Part shown: positions 50,101 through 58,735 of the stretch, piece by piece
How positions within the stretch are numbered: position 1 is the stretch's first letter
How the letters are laid out: each line of letters starts with the position of its first letter
NCBI RefSeq assembly: GCF_006716695.1
Contig: NZ_VFPN01000002.1
Span: 310,001-374,000 of the forward strand
Length of the DNA stretch: 64,000 nt
From: Klugiella xanthotipulae
Lineage (GTDB): Bacteria; Actinomycetota; Actinomycetes; Actinomycetales; Microbacteriaceae
Direction: 5' to 3'
Position numbers and translations under genes: made by a program
The notes under the pieces: model-generated
What the model saw: the letters and a program-made list of their open reading frames with translations, nothing else
Databases searched by the model: none
Told to the model about the DNA's origin: nothing

Positions 50101-51017
50101 GCCTCGACCGGCTCGAAGGCCTCGGAGAGGTGACGGCGCGCGTACTCGCTGCCCGCAACGGCATCCAGGATGGGGTGATCCAGGTTGTGGGCGTCACGCA
50201 CCATATCGTTGGCCACCTCCATGAAGGAGGAGACAATCAGGCGCGGCTGCACCGCATACCCACTAATGTGGGCGGTCATCGCGCGCAGCCGGTCAATCAC
50301 GGGCTGAGGTTTGAAGACACCAGATTTGAGCGAGAGAGCAACAAACTCCTCAACATCAAGCTGCATCCCAAACTGCTCATGCATGGCGCGGGCGAGGGCG
50401 GGGTTAAAAAAGGGATGCGATTTGAGTTTCAGCTCAAAATCGCGGCCGTAGCGCCGGATAGCCAGGGGACGCATCAGCACGGGGGCGCTAAACTGCTCCC
50501 CCTCGAAGCGCCACTTAGCCAGACCGATGCCGAGCCGGATGGTCTCCAAACCGCGCACACTGCGCATCTCAATGGCCTTATCGGTAATCTCACCGGCTGC
50601 CAGGCGTGCGTTGCGCAGGGCGAGATCGTCGCGGATCAGGCTTGACAGCAGGATTTTCTGACCGGTAATGAACTGGGGCAGCCCGCCAGGGTGGGTCGTA
50701 GACAGCTCCAGACGGGTGCGCGGGCTGTCCTCGAATGAGAGCAGAGGGGAGCGCCCGCCGACCTCGGCAAGTTCATCACGCCAACGCTGGTGCTCGCTGC
50801 CAAAATGGTCAACGGCCGCCAACCGGGCAGCCGGAGCTTTGTCTGTGCTCTCCGCGCCACGCTCGGACGTCAACGGACTGCCGCTACCCGCTGACGGGGA
50901 ACTACTCGGGCCCTGGTGCGGCGGACCGGATGTGGCCACAGCGGCATCTTCGACGTCAGTTGTCGAAGTATTCGGCTTATCGGCGTTTGATTTGCGCCGT
51001 CTCTCCACAGTCCACAC
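47166..51017 (-). CDS. SF1-helicase-like protein with degenerate ATPase motifs and C-terminal nuclease-like domain
   Basis: This 1283-residue protein keeps the order of superfamily I helicase motifs, but key residues are changed. Motif I is TLPGTGGTQTVV, with Gly-Thr-Gln where Gly-Lys-Thr is expected. Motif II is VLLVDAGATT, lacking the DE pair. Motif III (VVAFGDPVTQTP), a KLTRSYRAG motif and LAVAMTRARRG (motif VI) are recognisable. The last 110 residues (YRGVLPLVASYRGRAIAVETDFLL to LGWHYLRVHSFDLF) resemble a Vsr/DUF559-type endonuclease fold. The first 65 residues are low-complexity, so the start may lie later. The role is unknown. Confidence 0.75.
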   Translation of the reverse strand: MWTVERRRKSNADKPNTSTTDVEDAAVATSGPPHQGPSSSPSAGSGSPLTSERGAESTDKAPAARLAAVDHFGSEHQRWRDELAEVGGRSPLLSFEDSPRTRLELSTTHPGGLPQFITGQKILLSSLIRDDLALRNARLAAGEITDKAIEMRSVRGLETIRLGIGLAKWRFEGEQFSAPVLMRPLAIRRYGRDFELKLKSHPFFNPALARAMHEQFGMQLDVEEFVALSLKSGVFKPQPVIDRLRAMTAHISGYAVQPRLIVSSFMEVANDMVRDAHNLDHPILDAVAGSEYARRHLSEAFEPVEATPPNNRSPETDRLLLDTDSEQDEVIAQIEAGHSVVVQTLPGTGGTQTVVNAASALIGRNRRVLIVSPRRATLDGISHRLARVGLNGIAVSPRLLRRNLVESIKRNETVHAPPMGDVDDALVRLRRVLLDYQCALETVDPALGISPLEAVRELTRLAVTDHPPATTARLDDIALDALARDRVGIAETLSLSASLGQFQYGPDDSPWYGVTFTRTEDARQAHATAQALSEREFPRLRELADRLIQQTSMRPYETLAELGIYLRLLMGIRETLDRFTPEVYDRSLTEIIAAHATRGGADEMPQANRRRLRRLAREYVRPGVNVTDMLERLRQIQQQRLLWQRYTSVAGARPEVPVGISDVLVSYQTVYEDCAALDAVLGTTGTDNEFKEMPIASVARVLGSLAEESEVLQNIQERTALLERLNNAHLSPLLDDLSARHVASDRVAAELDQAWWQSALERMLQGNKALLSANTSVLDRLEADFKLVDDAHSSANGRVLSAQRAAAWKIALLDYPDEAVALRSLLRADRAVPTLLVDSAPHLMDLLAPVWMVSPYEVAQLPEHLTFDAVLLVDAGATTLVENVGAIRRARQVVAFGDPVTQTPCSFELAITVPQDEAAVESDVDELHARSALSVLSDLLPTYKLTRSYRAGGEDLAELINSRFYANQIVSLPWAGSFLGHHSLSYDFVTGGHALPDRVTGAVESTDAEVNRVVELVIAHAVQRPQESLMVITASARHAVRVHQAVLLAFAQRQDLGEFLLGDRAEPFAVMTLEQATAQSRDRVIFSVGYGRTPHGRVLSNFGALARPGGERLLAVAMTRARRGMTIVSCFRPNDLDESRRRHGVAALAEVLAADEGLVSEELAATSDDPMVTDLAERLRALGLEVAVNYRGVLPLVASYRGRAIAVETDFLLASMSLREALRLRPAVLRRLGWHYLRVHSFDLFSDPDAVALRIAGVIGYTDSASSRGEVSAHETVVRAKQN

Positions 51018-51130
51018 ACCGTCACCCTACGATGCTGCGGGTAATTATCAGTGCATTGGTCGCGAGTTTCACGCAGTTCACCAGGCTTTCCCATTATTGT
51101 GACGATATCCCCACACAGGAACACGATACA

Positions 51131-51490
51131 GTGATCAGCATGTTTCTCATCGCCGCTCACACCCTGATGACCACTGCCCTGTCCGTTGCATCCCCGCCCG
51201 CCCTGGCCACCACCGGCCAGGACATCATGCTGATGGTCATCATCGGTGTGATCGTGTTAGGAGTCGGTGCCGCACTCGTCATCATGGGCCGCATCCGTCG
51301 CCGCAAAGAGACCGAAGCCGCGGCGGCAGCAGCCGGAGCCCCGTCCGCCGAGACAACGATCACCCCCGAGGGCGAGCCGACCAACCTGGGTGGTACCGGG
51401 GATGCCCCCACCGAGATCCTGCCGGAGCCGTCAGAAACCGCGCCCGATAGCGACGCGACACCCACCGCTGATAACAACCCCTCCAGCTAA
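51131..51490 (+). CDS. Small membrane protein with LATTG motif and disordered tail
   Basis: The 119-residue protein begins at GTG 51131 behind CAGGA (an ATG three codons later is possible). A signal-like first helix is followed by ALATTGQD, a second hydrophobic span (IMLMVIIGVIVLGVGAALVIM) and RIRRRKE. A Pro/Glu/Thr-rich tail of about 60 residues comes after. The LATTG-hydrophobic-basic order copies a sortase sorting signal, yet it is not at the C terminus. The function is unknown. It is divergent from the helicase-like gene. Confidence 0.6.
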   Translation: MISMFLIAAHTLMTTALSVASPPALATTGQDIMLMVIIGVIVLGVGAALVIMGRIRRRKETEAAAAAAGAPSAETTITPEGEPTNLGGTGDAPTEILPEPSETAPDSDATPTADNNPSS

Positions 51491-51497
51491 AAACCTC

Positions 51498-51535
51498 CTC
51501 GTTAGGTCGTGATCAACAGGTCCCGACCTGACGAG
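51498..51535. terminator. Terminator-like hairpin between convergent genes
   Basis: A 12-bp stem, CTCGTTAGGTCG with CGACCTGACGAG (51498-51509 and 51524-51535), has one T-G pair and a 14-base loop. It lies directly before the glycerate kinase stop. Confidence 0.6.
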
Positions 51536-52666
51536 TCATACCCGATACTGGCGGGCCAGGTGCCGCCCGGCATAACTCAACCAGCCCGCTGGATCCCGCA
51601 TCGCTGACTCAACCGAGCCAGCCAGTTCGCTCAGCGAGTAGACCTCGTCAAACCCGGTCCCGGCGTTACCCTTAGCCGCGCCGACCCACTCGACAGTTCC
51701 GGCCATCAGACAGGTGCGCGCCGAACCGTGTGCGGCACAGGCACGCACATAGGACGGAACCTTACCGCCCAACGATTGCTGATCGAACCGTCCCTCACCC
51801 GTGATCACCACATCCGACGCCGCAATCCGACGCGGTAGACCGACAATTTCCCCCACCGCCGCGGCACCAGGGGTGAGCACCGCGCCCCACGCCCGGAGAC
51901 CGTATCCGGCACCCCCGGCCGCCCCCGTACCGGGTTCGGTGGGGTCGCCACCCAATGCGGCAGCGAGGCGCGCGAGGTTGTGATCCAGTTCACGCACCGC
52001 GTGCGGATCTGCACCTTTCTGCGGGCCGAACACCACGGCGGCACCGGACGCGCCCAGGAGCGGATGCGTCACATCACTCAGAACGCTCACCCCGCCGACC
52101 GGCGGTGGACGTAGGCCAGAAAGATCTGCCCGATCAAGGGCAGCCAAACCGCCACCGCCGGGGGCAACGGGACCACCCGAAGCATCCAGAAATCGAGCCC
52201 CCAGCGCGACGAGGAGACCGGTGCCACCATCGGTTGAGCTGCTACCACCGATCGCAAGCACCAACCGAGTCACGCCACCGTCGAGGGCCGCCACAATCGC
52301 CTGACCAAAACCCCGGGTGTGAGCATCAAGAGGGCGCAACGGGTTGAGTAGCGTGATCCCTGAGGTGTTGGCCAGTTCGACAACTCCGATACCGCCGCCC
52401 GCCGAGTCGGGAAGGAAGAGCCACTCGGCAGCCACCGGGCGATCATCAGGGCCCTGCACACTCACCGGAACCCGGCGCGCGCCCTCGGTGGCCCGCGCAA
52501 TCGCGTCGAGACTGCCCTCTCCCCCGTCAGCCATGGGGGTGAGCAGGAGGGTATCCCCCGGCCGCTCGACCCGCCATCCCGCGGCAATCGCCTGAGCGGC
52601 ATCATCAGCGGACAGGGTGCCCTTGAACGAGTCCGGGGCAATCGTTACGGTCAAGGGTGTGGGCAC
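51536..52666 (-). CDS. Glycerate kinase (GlxK/GarK type 1)
   Basis: This 376-residue enzyme phosphorylates glycerate. Family motifs are TIAPDSFKGTLSADDAAQAI at the front, PMADGGEGSLDAI, GGSSSTDGGTG and ITGEGRFDQQSLGGKVP near the end. I chose GTG 52666 with GAGAGG upstream; the longer frame extends into the gap without similarity. It is next to pdtaS in the same direction with 35 bases between them, so co-transcription is possible, but no functional link is evident. Confidence 0.9.
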   Translation of the reverse strand: MPTPLTVTIAPDSFKGTLSADDAAQAIAAGWRVERPGDTLLLTPMADGGEGSLDAIARATEGARRVPVSVQGPDDRPVAAEWLFLPDSAGGGIGVVELANTSGITLLNPLRPLDAHTRGFGQAIVAALDGGVTRLVLAIGGSSSTDGGTGLLVALGARFLDASGGPVAPGGGGLAALDRADLSGLRPPPVGGVSVLSDVTHPLLGASGAAVVFGPQKGADPHAVRELDHNLARLAAALGGDPTEPGTGAAGGAGYGLRAWGAVLTPGAAAVGEIVGLPRRIAASDVVITGEGRFDQQSLGGKVPSYVRACAAHGSARTCLMAGTVEWVGAAKGNAGTGFDEVYSLSELAGSVESAMRDPAGWLSYAGRHLARQYRV

Positions 52667-52701
52667 CGCGGAAACCTCTCCGTCGAAAAGTCGTGAACCG
52701 C

Positions 52702-54195
52702 CTACGACGTGGCGTTCAGCCAGCGCAGCGGAATATCGATGGTCACCTCGGTACCCGACCCCACAATAGTGTGCCAATCGATGGTTCCACCCAGCTCACC
52801 CTGAATCAGAGTGCGCACGATCTGGGTACCCAATCCGGCTCCCACCTGCCCCTCGGGCAGGCCAGCCCCGGTGTCGGTAACCGTCACCTGCAGGCGCTCC
52901 TCACCACGTTCGGCCACAATCGTCACGCTGCCCTCACGCCCGGCGAGCCCGTGCTCAACCGCATTGGTCACCAATTCCGTCAACGCGAGCGCGAGCGGGG
53001 TTGCATATTCGCTCGGCAACACACCAAATTCGCCCTCCTTCCGGGGGTGAGCGGTGGTGTTGTGAGTGCTCGCCACCTCGGCGACCAGCATCAGCACGCG
53101 GTCAAAAACCTCGTCGAAGTTAACGCTTTGCGAGAGGCCGGTCGCAAGTGTGTCGTGTACGACCGCAATCGCGGCCACTCGGCGCATCGCCTGACCGAGG
53201 GCCTCCTGGGCCTCCTCAGAGCGCGCCCGACGGGCCTGGATGCGCAGCAGGGAGGCGACCGTCTGGAGGTTGTTCTTCACCCGGTGGTGAATCTCTCGGA
53301 TAGTGGCATCCTTGGTGATGAGTTCCTGCTCCTGATGCCGCAGCTCGGAGACGTCACGCGTGAGCACAAGCGCACCGGTGCGTTCACCAGCCACCTTGGT
53401 GGGAATGGCACGGATTGAGAGGGTAACCCCGCGGGCCTCCAAATCGGTGCGCCAGGGGGCTCGACCCGTGACGACAACGGGGAGCGACTCGTCCACCGAG
53501 TGGTTTCCCACGAGTAACGAGGTCGTGATCTCGGCGAGAGACTCCCCCTCTAATTCGTCAACAAACCCCATCCTGTTAAACGCAGAAAGCGAGTTGGGGC
53601 TGGCAAACGTGACCGTCCCGTCTACGTCAAGCCGGAGCAGGCCATCGGAAGCGCGGGGAGCACCGCGCCTCGGCCCCGTTGGTGTCCCCCAATCAGGAAA
53701 GTTTCCCGCCGCAATCATCAAAAAAAGATCGTTGGCGCTCTCGGTGAACGCCGCCTCCAGGCGGGACGGCATTCGTGCCTCGCTGAGATTAGTGTGTGCC
53801 GTGATGACGGCGATGGGGCCGAATCGGCCGTCTTCACCATCCGAGGTGCGCCGGATAACCGGAATTGCGCGCACCTTCATCGGCATCTCCTCAAACCAGG
53901 CGGGCGATGAAGACTCGACAATGTGAGCGGTACTATACGCGTTTCGCACCTGCTCATACCACTCAGAGCGGACCATCGAGCCCACAACATCACGATAGAA
54001 CAGCGTGGCCGCACTCGACGGTCGCGCGTGTGCCACCGCGACAAAGCTATCGTCTACCGTCGGCACCCACAAGACGACGTCGGCAAAGGCCAGATCAGCA
54101 AGCAATTGCCAATCGCCCACCAGAAAGTGGAGCCATTCGATGTCCTCCTCGCTGCTTTCGCAGTGCTGGTGGACAAGATCGCTGAGAGTAGACAC
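52702..54195 (-). CDS. pdtaS: PdtaS-type sensor histidine kinase (GAF-PAS-HisKA_2)
   Basis: This 497-residue soluble kinase partners in Actinobacteria with an ANTAR antiterminator (PdtaR). An N-terminal GAF domain (about 5-150) and a PAS domain (about 185-290) precede HisKA_2, with the phospho-accepting His in REIHHRVKNNLQTVASLLRIQ. The ATPase follows with ELVTNAVEHG, VTDTGAGLPEG and GLGTQIVRTL. No membrane segment is seen. In mycobacteria whiB1 lies divergently next to it; here no WhiB gene is found and an Rv3235-like gene lies upstream instead. Confidence 0.9.
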   Translation of the reverse strand: MSTLSDLVHQHCESSEEDIEWLHFLVGDWQLLADLAFADVVLWVPTVDDSFVAVAHARPSSAATLFYRDVVGSMVRSEWYEQVRNAYSTAHIVESSSPAWFEEMPMKVRAIPVIRRTSDGEDGRFGPIAVITAHTNLSEARMPSRLEAAFTESANDLFLMIAAGNFPDWGTPTGPRRGAPRASDGLLRLDVDGTVTFASPNSLSAFNRMGFVDELEGESLAEITTSLLVGNHSVDESLPVVVTGRAPWRTDLEARGVTLSIRAIPTKVAGERTGALVLTRDVSELRHQEQELITKDATIREIHHRVKNNLQTVASLLRIQARRARSEEAQEALGQAMRRVAAIAVVHDTLATGLSQSVNFDEVFDRVLMLVAEVASTHNTTAHPRKEGEFGVLPSEYATPLALALTELVTNAVEHGLAGREGSVTIVAERGEERLQVTVTDTGAGLPEGQVGAGLGTQIVRTLIQGELGGTIDWHTIVGSGTEVTIDIPLRWLNATS

Positions 54196-54400
54196 ACACC
54201 TACCCTAGTGCCCGAAATGCGGCGTCGGGGAGTCATGGGCCACCCGGCGAGGCCTCCCCCCGGAGTCTATCCACAGGGCATATATGCTATAGACAACAGA
54301 TTCGCTTCTATCTTAAGTTGCTTACAACACTCACAGCTCGCGGGGGGCGAGCCGAGTCACACACGCCCCTATCACCGTCACGAGTATATGAGGATCACGA

Positions 54401-54913
54401 ATGATCAGTGCACGAGAGCATACGGATAACCGCACCCGGCCTGAACCGGCGACCCGCGGCCCGGCGACCCGCGGCCCGGAGACCCGCCCCGATACCCACC
54501 CGCCGCGGCGCAGCCACTCGGAAGCCACCACGACCGGCACAGCGGTGGTCACTGCGGCCCACCTCACGGCTGCACCAACCGACCCGAAGAGCCTCATGGA
54601 AAGCCTGGCGCTGAGCGCCATGGAGATCGTTAACGGCGGACGAGATCTCGAGAAGATCGCACGGTGGCTGACCGAGTCGGCCTACGCGTCACTCCGACTG
54701 CGCCGCTCGATCTCCCAGCAAAGTCGCCAAGCTGTGGGGACCGCCTCTCGCCGCGAGCCCATGTACTGTGGACGCACCCGAACCTGCTCCCCCCGCCACG
54801 GCGTGATCGAGGGGGTCACGATGGTGCACACCAGACTACGCACACGGGCCGTGATCATTCGACTAGAAAAGCACGGAAATCGCTGGATCGCATCACAGCT
54901 CTCGGTGCTGTAG
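54401..54913 (+). CDS. Rv3235-like (DUF6459) protein
   Basis: The 170-residue protein has a disordered Arg/Pro/Thr-rich front that includes a 15-base tandem repeat in the DNA (ATRGP-ATRGP, 54449-54478). A conserved C-terminal domain follows: MEIVNGGRDLEKIARWLTESAYASLRLR, ending VIIRLEKHGNRWIASQLSVL, as in the Rv3235 family of Actinobacteria. The role is not established. ATG 54401 lies behind GAGGATCACGA. The 205-base upstream gap holds the palindrome GCATATATGC (54278) and a small hairpin at 54336-54352. Confidence 0.75.
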   Translation: MISAREHTDNRTRPEPATRGPATRGPETRPDTHPPRRSHSEATTTGTAVVTAAHLTAAPTDPKSLMESLALSAMEIVNGGRDLEKIARWLTESAYASLRLRRSISQQSRQAVGTASRREPMYCGRTRTCSPRHGVIEGVTMVHTRLRTRAVIIRLEKHGNRWIASQLSVL

Positions 54914-54960
54914 GAACGGCCTGGTGGCAGCGACATCCGACCGCGACACACACCGGTTAA

Positions 54961-55002
54961 CCGAGCGAAGCCGCACCCTCACACGGGTGCGGCTTCCCTC
55001 GG
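54961..55002. terminator. Bidirectional terminator hairpin
   Basis: An 11-bp stem, AAGCCGCACCC with GGGTGCGGCTT (54968-54978 and 54985-54995), has an outer CCGAG/CTCGG clamp. It lies between the convergent Rv3235-like and rlmB genes. Confidence 0.85.
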
Positions 55003-55023
55003 TCGGCGGTGGCCACCGAGAGA

Positions 55024-56046
55024 CTACTTGTGGGCTGCTTCTTCGGCACGCAGCCGCGAGATCTCGTAGAGCGTAACACCCGCCGCAATTCCAGCGTTGA
55101 GCGATTCCGTTGCCGCCGAGATCGGGATAGACACAACGGCATCACAGGTTTCGGTCACGAGGCGGGAGAGGCCCTTGCCCTCACTGCCAATCACAACAAC
55201 AACCGGGCTGGTGGCCAGTGTGAGGCCGGGCAGCGACACCTCGCCCCCGCCATCCAGACCAATCACGAAGATACCGCGCTCCTGGAACGCCTTAAGCGTC
55301 TGGGTCAGGTTGGCCGCCATCGCCACGGGGATTCGCGCGGCCGCTCCGGCAGAGGTCTTCCACGCGGACGCGGTCACCCCCACCGAACGACGCTGGGGCA
55401 CGATGACGCCGTCCCCACCAAAAGCGGCGGTCGAGCGGATGATCGCCCCTAGGTTACGAGGGTCCGTCACACCATCAATCGCCACAAAAAGCGGTGCCTT
55501 CGTCGCGGAGAGAACCCGGTCCGCCATGTCGAGCGGATGCGCATACGTATACGGCGGCACCTTAAGCACAACGCCCTGGTGAACCGTGTCGATGCTACAC
55601 ATTCGATCGAGCTCGGGTCGCATGACCTCCAGAACGGGCAGGCCACGCTTCGTCGCAATGTTGATGATCTCCCGGATGCGATCATCCATCTCGATGCGGG
55701 TACCGATATACAGTGTGGTGGCGGGAATACGCGTACGCAGCGCCTCCAACACGGCGTTACGGCCCGTCACCAACTCGCTGTCGTCGTCTTTTTTGCGGCT
55801 TCCACCGCGGGCACCGGCCGAGCCGGTGTTTGAGCGGTTCTGCGGTTTACGCCCCTCGGGCGATCCGCCCGCGGCCAGGAACCGCTCCTTGGCAGCCTTA
55901 GCTTTTCCGGCGGGATGGTACGGACGATCCTCGGCCTTGGGGGTAGGCTTACGCCCCTCTAACGCCTGACGGCCCTGACCTCCCGAGCCGACGGGAGCGC
56001 CCCTACTTTTTTTGCGGACAGCGCCCGCGCGTGGTTTCTTAGCCAT
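55024..56046 (-). CDS. rlmB: 23S rRNA (guanosine-2'-O-)-methyltransferase RlmB (TrmH family)
   Basis: This 340-residue SPOUT methyltransferase modifies 23S rRNA in the peptidyl-transferase region. A long basic, disordered front (about 95 residues) comes before the substrate-binding domain (ELVTGRNAVLEALR) and the knotted catalytic domain: VAIDGVTDPRNLGAIIRSTAAFG, VVIGSEGKGLSRL and VSIPISAATESLNAGIAAGVTLYE, with the AdoMet-binding and catalytic Arg/Glu/Asn residues. ATG 56046 lies inside the end of cysS (8-base overlap), a pairing common in Actinobacteria. Confidence 0.93.
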   Translation of the reverse strand: MAKKPRAGAVRKKSRGAPVGSGGQGRQALEGRKPTPKAEDRPYHPAGKAKAAKERFLAAGGSPEGRKPQNRSNTGSAGARGGSRKKDDDSELVTGRNAVLEALRTRIPATTLYIGTRIEMDDRIREIINIATKRGLPVLEVMRPELDRMCSIDTVHQGVVLKVPPYTYAHPLDMADRVLSATKAPLFVAIDGVTDPRNLGAIIRSTAAFGGDGVIVPQRRSVGVTASAWKTSAGAAARIPVAMAANLTQTLKAFQERGIFVIGLDGGGEVSLPGLTLATSPVVVVIGSEGKGLSRLVTETCDAVVSIPISAATESLNAGIAAGVTLYEISRLRAEEAAHK

Positions 56047-57466
56047 TGAGACTCCAGTGTGAACCGTTCGTTGTGTCTTCGAGTGAAATTCCGGCTTGGC
56101 CCAGCGTGTCCCGGATCCTGTCGCTCGTAGCAAAGTCACGACGTTCACGGGCCTGCTGACGTTCAACAAGCAGCTGGTCAACCAGCATCCCCAGGGCGGC
56201 CAGCGCCCCGTCATCAGACGTAGCCGACCATTCCTCAGCGAGGGGGTTGATACCAAGAACGTTAACAATAGCCCATACCTCGCCGTGACGGTCGGCCGCT
56301 CGCTGTGTATCTCCCGAGTCGAGCGCCGCGTTTCCGGCACGGACCGTCTCGTGCAAAACCGCGAGAGCCTGGGGCAGCGCGAAATCGTCGCGCATTGCCG
56401 CGCTAAAAGCCTCGGGCACGCGCACTCCGGCACGAGCAGCTGTCTCCACCGCGGCCTCACGCGCGCAGCGCCGCAGGAACGCCTCGACCCGGTTAAGCGC
56501 CGCGGTCGCCTCCACAAGGGCATCGGGGTGAAACTCCAGCGTGGAGCGATAGTGTGCCGACCCCAGAAAATAGCGCACCGCAGCGGGTTGAGCCGCGCGC
56601 AAAAGATCAGCAGCAAAAATGGAGTTACCGAGCGATTTAGACATCTTCTGCCCACCCACATTGACCAGGCCATTGTGGATCCAGTACCGGGCAAAACTAT
56701 CTCCACCCGCCCGAGACTGGGCCAATTCGTTCTCGTGATGCGGGAAGCGGAGATCGAGCCCACCACCGTGGATGTCGAAGTCGCGACCGAGATAGCGGGT
56801 TGACATAGCCGAGCACTCGATATGCCAGCCGGGCCGACCGCGACCCCACGGCGAGCCCCAGGCCGCAGAGTCTGGTTCGGCATCTTTGTGGGCTTTCCAC
56901 AACGCAAAATCACGCGGGTCTCGCTTACCCCGTGGATCCGAATCAGCCGCGGGCTCCATGCTGTCCCGCTTTTGACGGGTGAGCTCACCATAATCAGGCC
57001 ACGAGGCGGAGTCGAAATACACATTAGCGGTGCCCGCAGCAACATACGCGTGGCCCCGCTCAATCAAGCGTTCGATCAGGTCCAGCATGGGCTGAATATT
57101 CGCCGTTGCCCGGGGTTCATATGTGGGTGGTCGAATGTCAAGGGCATCGTAGGCCGCGTTAAACTCGCGCTCGATCCGGTAAGCCAATGCCCACCACTGC
57201 TCGGAACTCCCCTCACGCTGTGCGCTCGCGGCGTTGTCCAGGATTTTATCGTCAATATCGGTGACATTACGTACGAGGGTCACCTCATTTCCCTCGTATT
57301 CGAACCAGCGTCGCATCTGGTCGTAGACGAGGGCGCTGCGCAAGTGTCCGATGTGCGGACTGGACTGAACCGTCGGCCCACAGATGTAGAGCCCCACCTG
57401 ACCGGCCACGCGAGGGGCAAAATCGACAAGGGTACCGGTCCGAGAATCGTAGAGTCGCTGAGTCAC
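56039..57466 (-). CDS. cysS: Cysteinyl-tRNA synthetase
   Basis: This 475-residue class I synthetase charges tRNA-Cys. It shows the zinc-ligand Cys in YICGPTVQSSPHIGHLRSAL, which includes the HIGH motif, then WHIECSAMS (second zinc ligand), the KMSKSLGN loop and an alpha-helical anticodon domain. Length is normal. The stop overlaps rlmB by 8 bases, giving a tight two-gene unit downstream of ispDF. Confidence 0.95.
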   Translation of the reverse strand: MTQRLYDSRTGTLVDFAPRVAGQVGLYICGPTVQSSPHIGHLRSALVYDQMRRWFEYEGNEVTLVRNVTDIDDKILDNAASAQREGSSEQWWALAYRIEREFNAAYDALDIRPPTYEPRATANIQPMLDLIERLIERGHAYVAAGTANVYFDSASWPDYGELTRQKRDSMEPAADSDPRGKRDPRDFALWKAHKDAEPDSAAWGSPWGRGRPGWHIECSAMSTRYLGRDFDIHGGGLDLRFPHHENELAQSRAGGDSFARYWIHNGLVNVGGQKMSKSLGNSIFAADLLRAAQPAAVRYFLGSAHYRSTLEFHPDALVEATAALNRVEAFLRRCAREAAVETAARAGVRVPEAFSAAMRDDFALPQALAVLHETVRAGNAALDSGDTQRAADRHGEVWAIVNVLGINPLAEEWSATSDDGALAALGMLVDQLLVERQQARERRDFATSDRIRDTLGQAGISLEDTTNGSHWSLNG

Positions 57467-57528
57467 CCTGTAAGCCTACGCTGAGCTACCGACAGTGTGA
57501 CGACGGTGCGCATGTAACCCGCTTCTGA

Positions 57529-58731
57529 CTACACGGAGTAGATCAGGGCGGTCGCAATCGCGCAGAGACCTTCACCACGCCCGGTAAAACCCAGGCCGTC
57601 CGTGGTCGTCGCCGACAGGCTCACGGGGGCACCAACCATCTCGCCGAGAACTTCCTCGGCCTCCGCCCGGCGGGGACCGATCTTGGGACGCAAACCGATC
57701 ACCTGAACCGACACATTACCCACGGAGAAGCCGACCTCTGTAAGCAGCCGCACGGCCTCACGCACAAAAACCTCACCGTGGGCATTCTGGAAGCGGGGGT
57801 CGGCCGTACCAAAAGTCGAGCCGATATCGCCGAGACCGGCGGCCGAGAGCAGGGCGTCCACAATCGCATGGGCGACCACATCCCCATCGCTGTGCCCGGA
57901 GAGTCCACGCTCACCCGGCCAGTACAAACCCGCAAGCCACAGGGGCTCGCCACTGTCGAACGCGTGCACATCCGTGCCCGTTCCAACCCTCATCCGCGTC
58001 GCCTTCCCCGGCTCACCCAGCCAGCCCGCGACACGTTCGAGGTCGGGTTGGGTTGTGATTTTAAGCGAGCGTTGATCACCCGCAACCGTCATGATCGTAT
58101 ATCCGGCGTGCCGCATCACGGATGCGTCATCGGTAAACGCGTCACCATCCGGCCCGGCCCGGCGATACGCGTCATCCAGCAGCCTGCGCGGAAAACCCTG
58201 GGGAGTCTGCACCGCGACCAGGGCTGAACGATCGACGGCAACAACAACCCTTCCCTCTGCGGAAACTTGGTTGAGCGTGTCCACCACCGGGAGAACGGGG
58301 ATTGCCCCCTCGCTTCCCGCACCCACCGCGGCAATAACGCGACGGAAGACCTCGGCGGGAACCGCCACCCGTGCAGCATCGTGCACGAGGACGATGTCGA
58401 TAGTGTCGGCCACAACAGCGAGGCCACGACGCACCGAGTCGAACCGGGTACTTCCGCCCACAACAATCACTACGGACGCAGAGCAACCCTCGTCCCGCAC
58501 GACATCCTGGACCGATGCACGCAAACCACCAACGCAATCAGCCGGTGCAACGACAATAATCTGGTCAATCGGACCCGAGCGGACAAGAGCCACCAGCGCC
58601 CAGTCGAGAATAGTACGCCCGGCCAGGGGAACGAAAGCTTTGGGGTGCCCTGCACCCAATCGGGTACCGCTGCCGGCAGCAACCACAATCGCGGCAACCG
58701 CCGGGCGCGACACCTCCGTCGGAGTGCTCAC
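57529..58731 (-). CDS. ispDF: Bifunctional IspD-IspF (MEP pathway)
   Basis: The protein carries out two non-consecutive steps of isoprenoid precursor synthesis. The N-terminal half is the cytidylyltransferase IspD ([35 protein letters not shown]). The C-terminal half is the cyclodiphosphate synthase IspF ([14 protein letters not shown] with its zinc-binding Asp/His pair, [43 protein letters not shown]). The fused form is known in Leifsonia and Clavibacter. I chose GTG 58731, four bases after the carD stop; ATG 58758 inside carD is the alternative. Confidence 0.93.
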   Translation of the reverse strand: MSTPTEVSRPAVAAIVVAAGSGTRLGAGHPKAFVPLAGRTILDWALVALVRSGPIDQIIVVAPADCVGGLRASVQDVVRDEGCSASVVIVVGGSTRFDSVRRGLAVVADTIDIVLVHDAARVAVPAEVFRRVIAAVGAGSEGAIPVLPVVDTLNQVSAEGRVVVAVDRSALVAVQTPQGFPRRLLDDAYRRAGPDGDAFTDDASVMRHAGYTIMTVAGDQRSLKITTQPDLERVAGWLGEPGKATRMRVGTGTDVHAFDSGEPLWLAGLYWPGERGLSGHSDGDVVAHAIVDALLSAAGLGDIGSTFGTADPRFQNAHGEVFVREAVRLLTEVGFSVGNVSVQVIGLRPKIGPRRAEAEEVLGEMVGAPVSLSATTTDGLGFTGRGEGLCAIATALIYSV

Positions 58732-58735
58732 CGCG

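Noticed and set aside
54449-54478. Short tandem repeat as a possible CRISPR or regulatory repeat
   Set aside because: Only two full 15-base copies lie in frame inside the Rv3235-like gene and encode ATRGP repeats. No spacers are present, and no CRISPR array was seen anywhere in the window.
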